A stretch of DNA of 64,000 nucleotides from Magnetovibrio sp. (GTDB taxonomy: Bacteria; Pseudomonadota; Alphaproteobacteria; Rhodospirillales; Magnetovibrionaceae): the NCBI RefSeq assembly GCF_036568125.1, contig NZ_DATCTF010000004.1:1-64000 (forward strand). Reading direction: 5' to 3'. Of this stretch, positions 45,244 through 54,853 are shown piece after piece (the first letter of the stretch is position 1; each line of letters opens with the position of its first letter). Below the pieces are notes generated by a model. The model was not told the origin of the DNA and did not search any database. It worked only from the letters and a program-made list of their open reading frames with translations. Position numbers and translations under genes: made by a program.

Positions 45244-46298
45244 AGCAATGACACCGACGACAATGCCCCTATGATGCCGTGTTGTTCAAAGGCCAAAACA
45301 TTCTCGAATATCGCACCTGTCGGCACCGGTTATCCGATCAGTTTAGGATTTTCCGGCCTCAGGTCAACTGCGAATGTTGTTTTTTCACCAAACTGGAGCA
45401 TGATTAGTGTCTATTTACCTGCTCCTCGAGACTTGAAAATAAGGTAACATACAAGAAAAAATATGTAACATCATGATATATAACAAAACATATTCCCTTA
45501 AATATTTGTTAGCAATATTACCCGAACTGGTGCGTGCGACGTTATATCTGCGCAGAAACGACTCTAAACGCGACAGATTTTTGATAAACCCTGTCAATTA
45601 TCAAGCCAAATCATGGCCTAAACCAAGTGCTTAACTTCATATGTTGTTTGTACCTGCTTGGTCTTTGAGAATTGTACTCCCGTCCTGACGACGAGCATCG
45701 ATCACCGCTGCCGAACGGTGTCCTCAGCCACACAATTGCGGCTCAAAATCGCGGCTCGATATGACTGAAGATGCCCTTGATTTTACTTTTGAGGATCGGT
45801 CAGACGTTTATGATTTGTTAACCATGCTGCAGAGGATTTAACATCAGACCAGATGCTGGGCCGATACGACGACGAACCCAGCTGTTTAGTTTAGATCGCG
45901 ATTGGTCTCTGAGAGTCTATTCGTACCACAGTCGAGCCACGCATTTTCATTACGAATTATAAATGAATAAAAAATACCAATTATTCAATACGTTATATGT
46001 TTATCTGACCCGATTTGTTGGTCTAACCGGGCCAATTATACGGCAAGGCGAAAAACGAGCGCCTTAAGCCCGCTATATCCGCTCGCTAAAGCCCACCGTC
46101 AACTCGGGTTGTATGCGACTGCGATCAAAGCTGCGCCTATAATCATTTCTTTTTGCTTATTAATTTTCTGGTAACCATAATATTCGCCGACCGTATCGAC
46201 TAAAATCGCCCCATTTTTTCAACCTGAAACGGACATCGTTGCACATGCAATCGAAGCCCCATCCTCGGATTTGAAAAACGCTACGTAGGCGATATGGA
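45244..46298. other. Gene-poor AT-rich kilobase
   Basis: No gene is supportable in this kilobase. It is richer in A and T than its surroundings and holds only short open frames: 45473-45634 (+, 53 codons with a basic LYLRRNDSKRDRF patch), 45761-45841 (+, 26 codons) and 46160-46375 (-), none with a convincing ribosome-binding site. It may be decayed accessory DNA. No tRNA, direct repeat or transposase remnant was recognised. Confidence 0.6.
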
Positions 46299-47237
46299 TC
46301 ACTCCGCCGCAACGACGGGACGCGATCTTGATGATCCCCAGCCATACACGGCCAAACCGAGCCAGATGAACGCAAACGCGATCAAGTGAGCGGTGGTGAA
46401 CGGCTCATCGAAGACAAACACCGCCAACAGAAACTGCGCCGTGGGTACGATGTACATCAGCAATCCAATGGTCGAAAGACGCAAGATTCGCGTCGCACGC
46501 GCAAACAGCAGCAACGGCAACGCCGTGACCAGTCCAGTTCCCGCCAACAGCGCACTGTCCGCAACGCTGCCGCCGAACGTCGTCGCGCCGTCGTGCAGAG
46601 GCAACCAGGCGATGTAACTCAGCGCCACCGGCAACAACAGCAAGGTTTCCAGATACAGTCCCGGTAACGACCCCACCGGCGCAGTCTTGCGCACAAGGCC
46701 ATAAATCGACCAAGACACCGCCAATCCGATAGACACCCATGGCACTTGGCCGAGGTTGATAACCAACACCGACACGCCGACCACGGCCAAGGCAATGGCC
46801 GCCCAGGCCGCGATGTGTAAGCGCTCGCCCAAAAACACCACGCCAAGGGCGACGCTCATCAAGGGACTGATGTAATATCCGAGGCTCGATTGAAGCACCA
46901 AATCATGGGCCACCGCCCAAATGAAAATGCCCCAGTTGGTCGCCACCGCCAGCCCTGAAAGCGCCATCGTGCGTAGCGTTCGCGGGGCATAAAATGATTT
47001 CGAAAAGATTTCCCCTCGCCGCCCCACGGCCACCATCAATAAGGTCACGAAAACCAGCGACCATGCGGAACGATGGGCGAGCACCTCCAGCGCCGGGATA
47101 TGCGCGACGGTCTTAAACACCAATGGAAACATGCCCCACATAGCGGTGGCGCCCAAAGCCAGGGAGACGCCTTGAGCTAAGCTGGCGGATTGCGCACTGT
47201 CGCGAATTTGCGTGGCGTTGGGGAGGTCCTGCATCAT
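46299..47237 (-). CDS. rarD: EamA-family transporter RarD
   Basis: The 312-residue protein has about ten membrane segments. The RarD-type features are LGATAMWGMFPLVFKTVAHIPALEVLAHRSAWSLVF near the N-terminus, NWGIFIWAVAHDLVLQSSLGYYISPL in the middle and LLMYIVPTAQFLLAVFVFDEPFT near the C-terminus. RarD proteins are DMT-family transporters of unknown physiological substrate, first linked to chloramphenicol sensitivity. It is isolated, divergent from the pilin gene. Confidence 0.94.
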   Translation of the reverse strand: MMQDLPNATQIRDSAQSASLAQGVSLALGATAMWGMFPLVFKTVAHIPALEVLAHRSAWSLVFVTLLMVAVGRRGEIFSKSFYAPRTLRTMALSGLAVATNWGIFIWAVAHDLVLQSSLGYYISPLMSVALGVVFLGERLHIAAWAAIALAVVGVSVLVINLGQVPWVSIGLAVSWSIYGLVRKTAPVGSLPGLYLETLLLLPVALSYIAWLPLHDGATTFGGSVADSALLAGTGLVTALPLLLFARATRILRLSTIGLLMYIVPTAQFLLAVFVFDEPFTTAHLIAFAFIWLGLAVYGWGSSRSRPVVAAE

Positions 47238-47351
47238 TTCGCCTTTTCGTATATGCCGCGCCGAGCGTAACCGATCTCAGTACCTATCAACCAGCACAAC
47301 TTTCCATTAAACTGAGGCCCAAGTCGTTCTATCAATAATCGGAGCCCCACA

Positions 47352-47540
47352 ATGAGGTTGTCCCCCCGACATTATATGCCCGCCAACTTTTTACGCGCGG
47401 AGCACGGCGCAACGGCTATTGAATACGCGCTAATCGCTACCCTCATTTGCGTAGCCATCATCGGTGCATTGAACCTGTTCGCCGACAACATGGGCAACAT
47501 GTTCAACAGCATCTCCAATGCGGTTGATAGTGGCACCTAA
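47352..47540 (+). CDS. Flp-family type IVb pilin
   Basis: The 62-residue prepilin has a basic leader ending in Gly before ATAIEYALIATLICVAIIGAL, where Glu at +5 and the hydrophobic helix are hallmarks of Flp pilins cut by TadV/CpaA. The leader of 19 residues with the processing site AEHG-ATAIEYALIA is typical. Assembly needs a Tad system, which is not in this window, so the gene is an outlier or a remnant of a scattered locus. Confidence 0.9.
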   Translation: MRLSPRHYMPANFLRAEHGATAIEYALIATLICVAIIGALNLFADNMGNMFNSISNAVDSGT

Positions 47541-47606
47541 GCCACCTGGACCGCCCACAAAGACCAAAAACCTTTTCAAATTTGATGGCTGGTGCGAAAC
47601 CAAATC

Positions 47607-47637
47607 GGGCTCCCCGGTCATCACGACCGGAGAGCCC
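47607..47637. terminator. Hairpin between the pilin gene and tRNA-Thr
   Basis: GGGCTC and CCGGTC on the left pair with GACCGG and GAGCCC on the right, with one mismatch and a 5-base loop. There is no T tract on the plus strand; on the minus strand GATTTGGTTT follows. It may end one or both convergent transcripts. Confidence 0.45.
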
Positions 47638-47665
47638 ATTCGGCGCAGAGTGTCCTGCGAAATAA

Positions 47666-47741
<76 letters not shown>

Positions 47742-47830
47742 TCAAACCGATTCCGAAACCAATTGATCTCGAGACGCGCTCTTTTAATCCGCCCGGACGC
47801 GCACGTCAACGCGTTTCCTCTGCGTGAGCG

Positions 47831-49189
47831 CTAGTCTTGACTCGGCGTATCGGCGCTCAGCAGCGCCAAGTGCGTCTGTTGTGCGGGAAGCGCCGCAAGG
47901 CCCGGCGGAGTGTCCCAAACCATCGGGTCGAAAGTTCGGCATTTCGGGCAGTGCGTCGACCATTCCTGCGTCACATGGCCGCAGTTCGTGCACACCCACA
48001 GCGGATCGGCGGCGGCGGTGGCCGCACGCGCCAGCCAGTGGCGCACCTGATCCTTGTCGCTGCGATCTTGATCTTCCAGTTCGGCCATCAGTGTGAAGAC
48101 CTTGCGGGTCAAACGTCCCGCTTCCATCGCCGCGCCCAGATGAGTGCGCGCCTGTCCCCACAGTTTGGCTTCCAAAGCCGCTTCGGCTATGGCGATGTGG
48201 CCTTCGACCGCGCCGGGTTTGAACGACAACAGTTTTTCCAACGCCGAGACTTTGCTCAGGCCGTTGGCAACCTTGCGGGCCCGGAAATACAACGCCACCA
48301 AGTCCGGATGAGGTGTCAGGCCCCAGGCTTTTTCCACCACGCCTTGGGCCTTGCGGGTGTTGCCCCGGCTCAAATACATGTCAGCCAACCGCACTGCTGC
48401 TGCGGTAAACGCACTGTCCAAAGACACGGCCTTTTCCGCATACTTCAACGCTTTGACCGGATCGCCGGTTTTTTCTGCATCGAGGCTTTCGCCAAAGGCG
48501 ACCACCGCTTGACGATGGCGGTTCTCACCTTTGCTCGCCGACGCCAGCTTGGTCATATGGTTAAGCGCATCGCTCGCTGCCAGCCATGTGCCCGCACGCG
48601 CTTCCAGGTCGAACAAAGCTTCAGCCAGCCATTCGCTTTTCGGCTTCAATGCTTGAGCACGGCGTGCAAGCTCCAAAGCCGTGACGTCGTCGCCGCGCTT
48701 GACCGCTTGATTGAGCAGCCCGCGCAAGCCGAGAAATTCCATCTCCGGATCATCCAGCATCGCGGTGAAAAAACGTTCCGCCGCCAACTCATCGCCGTTC
48801 AACTGCGCCGATTGTGCTTTCAGCAATAGGGTCAGCGGCGGCTCACCCAACAAACCGTCGGCTTTTTGCACTTGGCGGCGTGATTCTTCTGCATCGCCCG
48901 CCGCGACCGCGACCATGCCCTTGGTCAGCGCTTTGTAGCCTTTGCGGGAACGGCGTTCGCGATAACTTGCCGTGATTTGCCCTGGTGCACGTGTGAGAAA
49001 CAGCCAAAAGCGATAGGTCAGGGCCACCGTGATGGTAAACAGCGCCACTCCTCCGGCCAATACGCCGGCGGATGTTTCCACCTGCCAGCCGTGCCAATTG
49101 AGGCTGACCTGACCGGGATTGTCGCCAACCCAGATTACACCCCAAGCCAGCGTGCCAACGGCGATCAAAAAGAGAATCAAACGCAGCAT
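47831..49189 (-). CDS. hemY: Heme biosynthesis HemY protein with C-terminal zinc-ribbon
   Basis: The 452-residue protein has two N-terminal membrane segments (LRLILFLIAVGTLAWGVIW and GVLAGGVALFTITVALTY) and a tetratricopeptide-rich region, as in the HemY N-terminal family (not protoporphyrinogen oxidase). The C-terminus adds WVCTNCGHVTQEWSTHCPKC, a CxxC...CxxC rubredoxin-like metal site like that of LapB. The start is ATG 49189 with GAGG before it; an upstream longer frame overlaps the mitofilin gene. It is last in the hem operon. Confidence 0.9.
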   Translation of the reverse strand: MLRLILFLIAVGTLAWGVIWVGDNPGQVSLNWHGWQVETSAGVLAGGVALFTITVALTYRFWLFLTRAPGQITASYRERRSRKGYKALTKGMVAVAAGDAEESRRQVQKADGLLGEPPLTLLLKAQSAQLNGDELAAERFFTAMLDDPEMEFLGLRGLLNQAVKRGDDVTALELARRAQALKPKSEWLAEALFDLEARAGTWLAASDALNHMTKLASASKGENRHRQAVVAFGESLDAEKTGDPVKALKYAEKAVSLDSAFTAAAVRLADMYLSRGNTRKAQGVVEKAWGLTPHPDLVALYFRARKVANGLSKVSALEKLLSFKPGAVEGHIAIAEAALEAKLWGQARTHLGAAMEAGRLTRKVFTLMAELEDQDRSDKDQVRHWLARAATAAADPLWVCTNCGHVTQEWSTHCPKCRTFDPMVWDTPPGLAALPAQQTHLALLSADTPSQD

Positions 49190-49199
49190 CGACCGCTCC

Positions 49200-50495
49200 T
49201 CATGATCCGCCTGTGACCGCCAAGGCGGCCAGGGCACGGTTGTGCAAAGCTTCGAGCGCGTCACGAATTTCAACCCGCGCGCGCGCCGTTTCGCGCCAGC
49301 GACTGGCGACAGCACCAGCTGAGCCTTGCAAGCTGTCCATGGCGGCCAAGGCGGTTTTGAGATCGTTGTCGTTGAGCGCCCGTTCGGCCACAGCGAGGGC
49401 ACGTTCAACAGGATCCTCGATGCGTTCAGGATCGGTCTGACGCACGGTGACCAAGCTTGAAGCCGCGCCCACTACCTCGTCCAACCACCCGGTACGCTGG
49501 GTTTGGCCGTGTACTTTCATCACCTCGACCGCGACGGTTTTGAAGTCAGAAGCGATGCGGGCCTGGGTCGGCACACCGCTGGCGGCAAATGCGCGCAGCC
49601 GCTCCACGGCGGTGGCGATCACAGGTTCGGCGCCGGCGATGCGTTCCAACGCGTCCAACGCCGCCGCGAACGGCTGGTCGCTTTGTGCTTGGGTGGCGAG
49701 TTGAGTCACCGACAAAACCAACGCCTGAGCAGATGCGCTGGGATCGATTTGGCCGCGCGGTGCATTTTCCAATGCCGCAACCCGTGTTTTCAATGTCGCC
49801 AGATCAGCGCGCAGCTCCGACAGAACCCGCACCAATTGACCGTTTGCCGGTATGGCCGTGTCGTCTTGACTTGTTGACCGGTTAGCGGATGCCGCTGTCA
49901 GCACTTGGGTTTCGAGAATATCCAACCGTTCCGTGAGGCTTTGCACCATCGGTGCGATATCCGTCTGCGGAGTTGCGGGCTCGGGGGAGTCGTCGCGGGC
50001 CATTGCCGTCACGGGCAGCACGGATTCCGGTGCCTCAATGACAGGGGCTTCAACGCTGGGCGTTTCATCAACTGGTGCTTCCACGACAGGCGCCGCGATG
50101 GCTGGCGCTTCGATAGGGAGTGTCGTGGACGTCTCTGCTTGCACGGATTCGGGTTGTGGTTGCGAAGCGATGACCGGTGCAGTCGTTTCCGTCGGCGTCA
50201 CGCCGGGCAAGGACGGTTGCGTCGGGCGCGGCTGCAGGCCGAACATGGCGCGGACGTTTTTCAATACCGGCTCGACCGTGGGTGCAGCATACGGCCACAC
50301 CGCGTACCCGCCGCCGCCAATCACCAACAAAGCGGCAAGCAGCCATACGAAACCGCCACCGGACGAACGATGATCGGACTTGGGCTCAAACGAAGACGCG
50401 GGCTGGGACTGCGTATCAGTCTGCTTGGCTTCGGCCTCTATCAATGAGGCCTCTTGCAATGAGGCCTCTTGGTTTTTGTCTACGTTGTCCGTCAT
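49200..50495 (-). CDS. Mitofilin/Mic60-like inner membrane protein (COG4223)
   Basis: The 431-residue protein has a short cytoplasmic N-terminus, one membrane helix (WLLAALLVIGGGGYAVWPYA near residues 55-74), a Pro/Glu/Thr-rich stretch, a coiled coil (SLTERLDILETQVL, LSELRADLATLKTRVAALE) and a C-terminal helical domain of about 200 residues. This is the alphaproteobacterial Mic60 layout, the homologue of the mitochondrial crista-organising protein. Its place between hemD and hemY is the family's usual location in alphaproteobacteria. It may shape intracytoplasmic membranes. Confidence 0.85.
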   Translation of the reverse strand: MTDNVDKNQEASLQEASLIEAEAKQTDTQSQPASSFEPKSDHRSSGGGFVWLLAALLVIGGGGYAVWPYAAPTVEPVLKNVRAMFGLQPRPTQPSLPGVTPTETTAPVIASQPQPESVQAETSTTLPIEAPAIAAPVVEAPVDETPSVEAPVIEAPESVLPVTAMARDDSPEPATPQTDIAPMVQSLTERLDILETQVLTAASANRSTSQDDTAIPANGQLVRVLSELRADLATLKTRVAALENAPRGQIDPSASAQALVLSVTQLATQAQSDQPFAAALDALERIAGAEPVIATAVERLRAFAASGVPTQARIASDFKTVAVEVMKVHGQTQRTGWLDEVVGAASSLVTVRQTDPERIEDPVERALAVAERALNDNDLKTALAAMDSLQGSAGAVASRWRETARARVEIRDALEALHNRALAALAVTGGS

Positions 50496-50558
50496 CGTCT
50501 GGTCACGTCCCCAGTTCAGTGCATGAAGATAATGCGCGCGTGTGTCTCGACATTCCTA

Positions 50559-51263
50559 TCACGTGTCGAGCAAAGCCAAAAGAGAAGCCTGATCGGGATG
50601 CGCAGCGATGAGTATATCGCGCCACGCAAGATCCTTGATTTGTTCCGCCACCGCAGCGCTCAAGCAATAAGCGTCCACAGTTTTGAGATGCGCCCGCGCG
50701 CCTGCCTTGTCAATCAGCTGAGCGAACGCGGATCCGGTGCGCGGCGAATACAGCACCACTGCATCGACGGTGCCGGTTTTTAACTCATTCAACACATCGT
50801 CTGGCAGGTGTTCGGCCTTGATCGCTTCATACAGCACTTCACGACGATACGTAAAACCCGCCGCTTGAACCATGACCGCCAAGTCCCCCGCGACCTTCGA
50901 GCCTGCCGGATGCAGCAATGTACCCGCTGCCGGGTTCAATTCTTTGACCACCAGCACGGCCAAGGCTTCGACGTCGCCAGCGGCGCTTTTGACTGTTTCG
51001 AATCCAAGCGCCAAGGCTTCGCGCGCGGTGGCGTCGCCGACACATAGGGCCGGCAGGTCGCGATCACCCGATCGCGCGGCAAACGCCCGCGCGCCGTTAG
51101 CCGACGTGAACAGCAACGCCTGCGTTCCATGCAGGTCCAATTCAGGCCCATCGATCAGCGCGATGTCGAGCAACGGCATGGAAACACCCTCGTGTCCCAA
51201 CTGCGTCAAGGCGTCGATCAGCGGTTTGCTATCCTCAGCAGGGCGGGTGACGAGGATACGCAT
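50559..51263 (-). CDS. hemD: Uroporphyrinogen-III synthase
   Basis: The 234-residue enzyme cyclises hydroxymethylbilane into uroporphyrinogen III with D-ring inversion. Sequence is poorly conserved in this family, but MRILVTRPAEDSKPLIDAL, ALLFTSANGARAFA, LHPAGSKVAGDL and VVLYSPRTGSAFAQL match the expected blocks. It lies 9 bp after hemC, its substrate-producing partner. Confidence 0.92.
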   Translation of the reverse strand: MRILVTRPAEDSKPLIDALTQLGHEGVSMPLLDIALIDGPELDLHGTQALLFTSANGARAFAARSGDRDLPALCVGDATAREALALGFETVKSAAGDVEALAVLVVKELNPAAGTLLHPAGSKVAGDLAVMVQAAGFTYRREVLYEAIKAEHLPDDVLNELKTGTVDAVVLYSPRTGSAFAQLIDKAGARAHLKTVDAYCLSAAVAEQIKDLAWRDILIAAHPDQASLLALLDT

Positions 51264-51272
51264 TATTAAGCC

Positions 51273-52214
51273 TTAACCTGCGGTGGCGAGAAAATCGGGA
51301 CCGATCTTGTCTTTGAGTTCTTGGCCCGCATCCCGACCCATGGTTTCGGCTGCGGCCAAATCGGCTGCGCTGGTGCGCGTGATGTGATGAACTTCCGATC
51401 CGTCGGGCTTTGCCACCAGACCGTGAAAGTGCAGCGTTTCCCCTTCAAGGCGCGAATATGCGGCGATGGGCGTGCGGCACGAACCGTCGAGAACGGCGAG
51501 AAACGCACGTTCAGCCGTCACCCGCACCACGGTTTCATCATGATTGAGCGCGGCCAAAACCCGGTTGGCGCGTTCGTCGTCTTCCATGCATGTGATGCCG
51601 ATGGCGCCTTGGCCCACGGCGGGAATGAAATCTTCGGCGTCCATCAGATCGGTGATGACCTCTTCCATGCCCAAGCGCCGCAGCCCCGCAGCGGCCAGAA
51701 GCGTCCCATCAACCTCGCCAGCGTCGAGTTTTTTCATGCGCGTCTGCACGTTGCCGCGAAAGGTCACGACTTTAAGATCGGGTCGCCGTGCGAGGATTTG
51801 CGACTGGCGGCGCAACGAGGCTGAGCCGACCACCGCGCCTTGGGGCAGATCCCATACCGATTTGGCCTTGTTGGAAATGAACACATCGCGCACATCTTCA
51901 CGTTCCAGCATGCACGGCAGGTGGATACCATCCGGCAAATAGGTCGGCACATCCTTCATTGAATGCACGGCGATGTCGATGTCGCGCGCCAACATTGCCT
52001 CGTCGATTTCCTTGGTGAACAGACCCTTTCCGCCGATATCTTGCAGAGCACGATCGAGCACTGCATCGCCGGTGGTTTTGATGACGACGATTTCGATCTG
52101 GCCTTCTCCGCTCAGTTCTGGAAAAGCCGCCATCAACTTGTCGCGTGTCTCGTAAGCTTGCGCCAAGGCCAAGGGGCTGCCGCGGGTGCCAATGCGCAAA
52201 GGGGTGTCGTTCAT
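51273..52214 (-). CDS. hemC: Hydroxymethylbilane synthase
   Basis: The 313-residue enzyme joins four porphobilinogens. [13 protein letters not shown] starts it, [27 protein letters not shown] holds the substrate-binding Arg residues, and the dipyrromethane cofactor Cys is in [12 protein letters not shown]. It heads the minus-strand run hemC-hemD-mitofilin-hemY. The start lies 90 bp from the divergent tsaD gene, so both promoters are in that gap. Confidence 0.97.
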   Translation of the reverse strand: MNDTPLRIGTRGSPLALAQAYETRDKLMAAFPELSGEGQIEIVVIKTTGDAVLDRALQDIGGKGLFTKEIDEAMLARDIDIAVHSMKDVPTYLPDGIHLPCMLEREDVRDVFISNKAKSVWDLPQGAVVGSASLRRQSQILARRPDLKVVTFRGNVQTRMKKLDAGEVDGTLLAAAGLRRLGMEEVITDLMDAEDFIPAVGQGAIGITCMEDDERANRVLAALNHDETVVRVTAERAFLAVLDGSCRTPIAAYSRLEGETLHFHGLVAKPDGSEVHHITRTSAADLAAAETMGRDAGQELKDKIGPDFLATAG

Positions 52215-52304
52215 AAACTCTATCCGTACCTAGGTGTGTTAAGTGTGGTTTCTTATACCCGCCTTAGAGTAAAGTCCGCCGTGTGCGAAACAAGGGCTTT
52301 ATAC

Positions 52305-53375
52305 ATGATCGTTTTGGGTATCGAAACCAGTTGTGACGAAACCGCTGCGGCGGTCATTCGCAGCAATGCTGATGGCGGGGGTGAAATCCTATCCGATGTG
52401 GTTTTGTCACAAATCGAGGCTCATCGTCCGTTCGGCGGCATTGTGCCCGAAGTCGCGGCGCGCGCACACCTGGAATTCGCCGACCACGTGGTAAAACAGG
52501 CCATGGATCAAGCTGGTCTGCGCTTCGATCAGCTTGATGCCGTTGCTGCAACAGGTGGTCCGGGCCTGATCGGCGGAGTGATCGTTGGTGTGATGACCGC
52601 CAAGGCCATCGCCGCCGCGCAAGACATTCCGTTTGTAGCCGTGAATCATCTCGAGGGTCACGCGCTCACCGCGCGGCTGACTAACAACGTCGCCTTTCCT
52701 TATCTGCTGCTGTTGGTTTCTGGTGGCCACAGTCAGCTTTTGATCGTGCGTGGCGTCGGCGACTATACCCGTCTGGGCACCACCATTGACGACGCCGTGG
52801 GCGAAGCGTTTGACAAAACCGCCAAAATGCTTGGCCTCGGCTATCCGGGCGGCCCCCCCATCGAAGCTGCCGCGCGTCTCGGCGATGCCAGCCGTTTCGA
52901 TCTGCCCCGACCGATGCGCGGCAAGCCCGGATGTCATTTTTCGTTTTCCGGCCTCAAAGCTGCGGTCAAACGGTCTATCGATGCATTACCGCCGGGTCCA
53001 CTACAGGTTCAAGACGTCAACGATATGGCCGCCAGTTTTCAAAATGCGGTCGCCGATGTCATCGGTGAACGCACCACGCGTGCCATTCGTTTGTTTCGCG
53101 ATCAGTGCCCCAACGCCAACACTTTGGTTGTTGCCGGAGGCGTTGCAGCGAACAGTTCGCTGCGCCACACATTGGAAAAAATCGCGGCGGATCAATCCAT
53201 GACACTTGCCGCTCCTCCGCTGAATCTTTGCACCGACAACGGTGCCATGATCGCTTGGGTGGGCATCGAGAGACTCAGATTAGATCAACAAGATAATCTA
53301 GAATTTGCTCCACGGCCCCGCTGGCCACTCGATCCCCATGCGCCTAAGGCTGCCGGTGCGGGTATCAAAGCCTGA
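52305..53375 (+). CDS. tsaD: tRNA N6-adenosine threonylcarbamoyltransferase TsaD
   Basis: The 356-residue enzyme transfers the threonylcarbamoyl group to A37 of ANN-decoding tRNAs. The ASKHA fold has [14 protein letters not shown] at the start, the metal-binding [37 protein letters not shown] and [15 protein letters not shown] 52305 starts the conserved protein; longer in-frame extensions overlap hemC. It is the first gene of a plus-strand run with gpsA. Confidence 0.98.
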   Translation: MIVLGIETSCDETAAAVIRSNADGGGEILSDVVLSQIEAHRPFGGIVPEVAARAHLEFADHVVKQAMDQAGLRFDQLDAVAATGGPGLIGGVIVGVMTAKAIAAAQDIPFVAVNHLEGHALTARLTNNVAFPYLLLLVSGGHSQLLIVRGVGDYTRLGTTIDDAVGEAFDKTAKMLGLGYPGGPPIEAAARLGDASRFDLPRPMRGKPGCHFSFSGLKAAVKRSIDALPPGPLQVQDVNDMAASFQNAVADVIGERTTRAIRLFRDQCPNANTLVVAGGVAANSSLRHTLEKIAADQSMTLAAPPLNLCTDNGAMIAWVGIERLRLDQQDNLEFAPRPRWPLDPHAPKAAGAGIKA

Positions 53376-53437
53376 AACTCTTTTTTAAACCCTTTTTCAG
53401 ACGTCAAATCAAATTTGTTCAATGGAGTAACTTTATT

Positions 53438-54436
53438 TTGGAAACCATCGGCATTATTGGTGCGGGCGCTTGGGGGACAGCCCTGGCAACCGCCGTGCGC
53501 CGCGCTGGCCCTCCGGGACCCAACGTGATTTTGCAGGCCCACGAGACTGAGGTCGCCGACTCTATTAACGCGTCACACGAAAACGCCGCCTTTCTACCGG
53601 GAGTTTCCCTGGATGAGGGCATTCGCGCCACCACCGACATTGCCGATGCTGTGGCCGCGGACGCCGTTTTGCTGGTCGCGCCGGCACAATTCCTCCGCCA
53701 CGTGTGCGAATCTGCTAAGCCACATTGGCGCCCGGGCACGCCCGCCATCATCTGCGCCAAAGGCATAGAACAAAACACATTTAAGTTAATGAGTGAAATT
53801 GTCGGTGACGTTTTGGGTGACGCCGCACCGATCGCAGTGTTGTCCGGCCCGACCTTCGCCATCGAAGTGGCCCGTGATATGCCCACGGCCCTAACTTTGG
53901 CGTGCGCAGACGAAACTCTGGGTCAACACTTGTGCGCCAGCCTGTCGAGCCGTTGTTTTCGCACATATTATTCTAACGACGTGATCGGCGCGCAATTGGG
54001 TGGGGCCGTCAAAAATGTCATGGCCATCGCGTGCGGCATTGTCGAGGGGCGCGGCCTCGGCGACAATGCCCGTGCCGCGTTGGTCACCCGTGGCTTGGCG
54101 GAAATCGCCCGTCTGGGCAAGGTCTATGGCGCCCAAGAACATACGTTGATGGGCCTGTCTGGCTTGGGTGATCTGACTTTGACCTGTAACGCCATGCAAT
54201 CGCGCAATTTCTCCCTCGGCGTTCAATTGGGCCAAGGCCGCGCCCTGGCGGATATTCTTTCCGAACGCAAAGCCGTCACCGAAGGTGTCTTCACCGCCGC
54301 TGCTGTCACCGAATTGGCGCGGCGCAAACAGGTCGATATGCCCATTTGCCTCGCCGTTGACGGCGTTCTCAACCATGGGGTCGACCTTGACGCCATCATC
54401 ACAGGCCTTTTGAGCCGCCCCTTAAATATCGAATAA
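53438..54436 (+). CDS. gpsA: Glycerol-3-phosphate dehydrogenase [NAD(P)+]
   Basis: The 332-residue cytosolic enzyme reduces dihydroxyacetone phosphate to sn-glycerol 3-phosphate for phospholipid synthesis. The Rossmann motif is IGIIGAGAWGTALATA, LSGPTFAIEVARDMPTA is a family block, and the catalytic Lys is in LGGAVKNVMAIACGI. The start is TTG 53438 with GGAG 10 bases before. The pairing with tsaD is common in alphaproteobacteria. Confidence 0.97.
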   Translation: METIGIIGAGAWGTALATAVRRAGPPGPNVILQAHETEVADSINASHENAAFLPGVSLDEGIRATTDIADAVAADAVLLVAPAQFLRHVCESAKPHWRPGTPAIICAKGIEQNTFKLMSEIVGDVLGDAAPIAVLSGPTFAIEVARDMPTALTLACADETLGQHLCASLSSRCFRTYYSNDVIGAQLGGAVKNVMAIACGIVEGRGLGDNARAALVTRGLAEIARLGKVYGAQEHTLMGLSGLGDLTLTCNAMQSRNFSLGVQLGQGRALADILSERKAVTEGVFTAAAVTELARRKQVDMPICLAVDGVLNHGVDLDAIITGLLSRPLNIE

Positions 54437-54446
54437 GGACCATGCC

Positions 54447-54725
54447 ATGTTGTTCGCCATTTTTTGCACCGACAAAGAAGATTATTTGGATGTCCGTATG
54501 GATAACCGTCCGGCACACGTCGAGCACTTGAAATCCTTGGGGGACAAATTGGTCTTCGCCGGACCGACACTGGATAGTGTTGGGGAAACCATGAACGGAA
54601 GCCTGATTGTGGTTGATTTTGACCATCTTGAACAGGCTCAAGATTTTGCATCTAATGACCCTTATGCTCAGGCCAAACTATTTGAGAGCGTGATCATTCG
54701 TCCTTGGAAGAAGGTGTTGCCCTAG
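54447..54725 (+). CDS. YciI-family protein
   Basis: The 92-residue protein has the dimeric ferredoxin-like YciI fold. LFAIFCTDKEDYLDVRMDNRPAHVEHLKSLG, with the conserved His, and IVVDFDHLEQAQDFASNDPYAQAKLFESV are hallmark blocks. Its function is unknown; related proteins act as dehalogenases or epimerases. It lies 10 bp after gpsA and before the EVE-domain gene. Confidence 0.93.
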   Translation: MLFAIFCTDKEDYLDVRMDNRPAHVEHLKSLGDKLVFAGPTLDSVGETMNGSLIVVDFDHLEQAQDFASNDPYAQAKLFESVIIRPWKKVLP

Positions 54726-54853
54726 GCACGATGTTCGTTCTTTTTGTCGATTGTTGCGTATTTGCATTTAAATCTTCGCGCAATCCAGCTCCTTTATACT
54801 AGCGCTTTTGTGATGAGCCCACATTCGTATCGACATTTTAAGGAGTTTTAATC

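Noticed and set aside
46160..46375. 71-codon minus-strand frame at the rarD 3' end
   Set aside because: Overlaps rarD out of frame and has no initiation signal.
49190..49408. N-terminal extension of HemY to 49408
   Set aside because: Overlaps the mitofilin-like gene and lacks the membrane start; ATG 49189 has a ribosome-binding site and begins the first helix.
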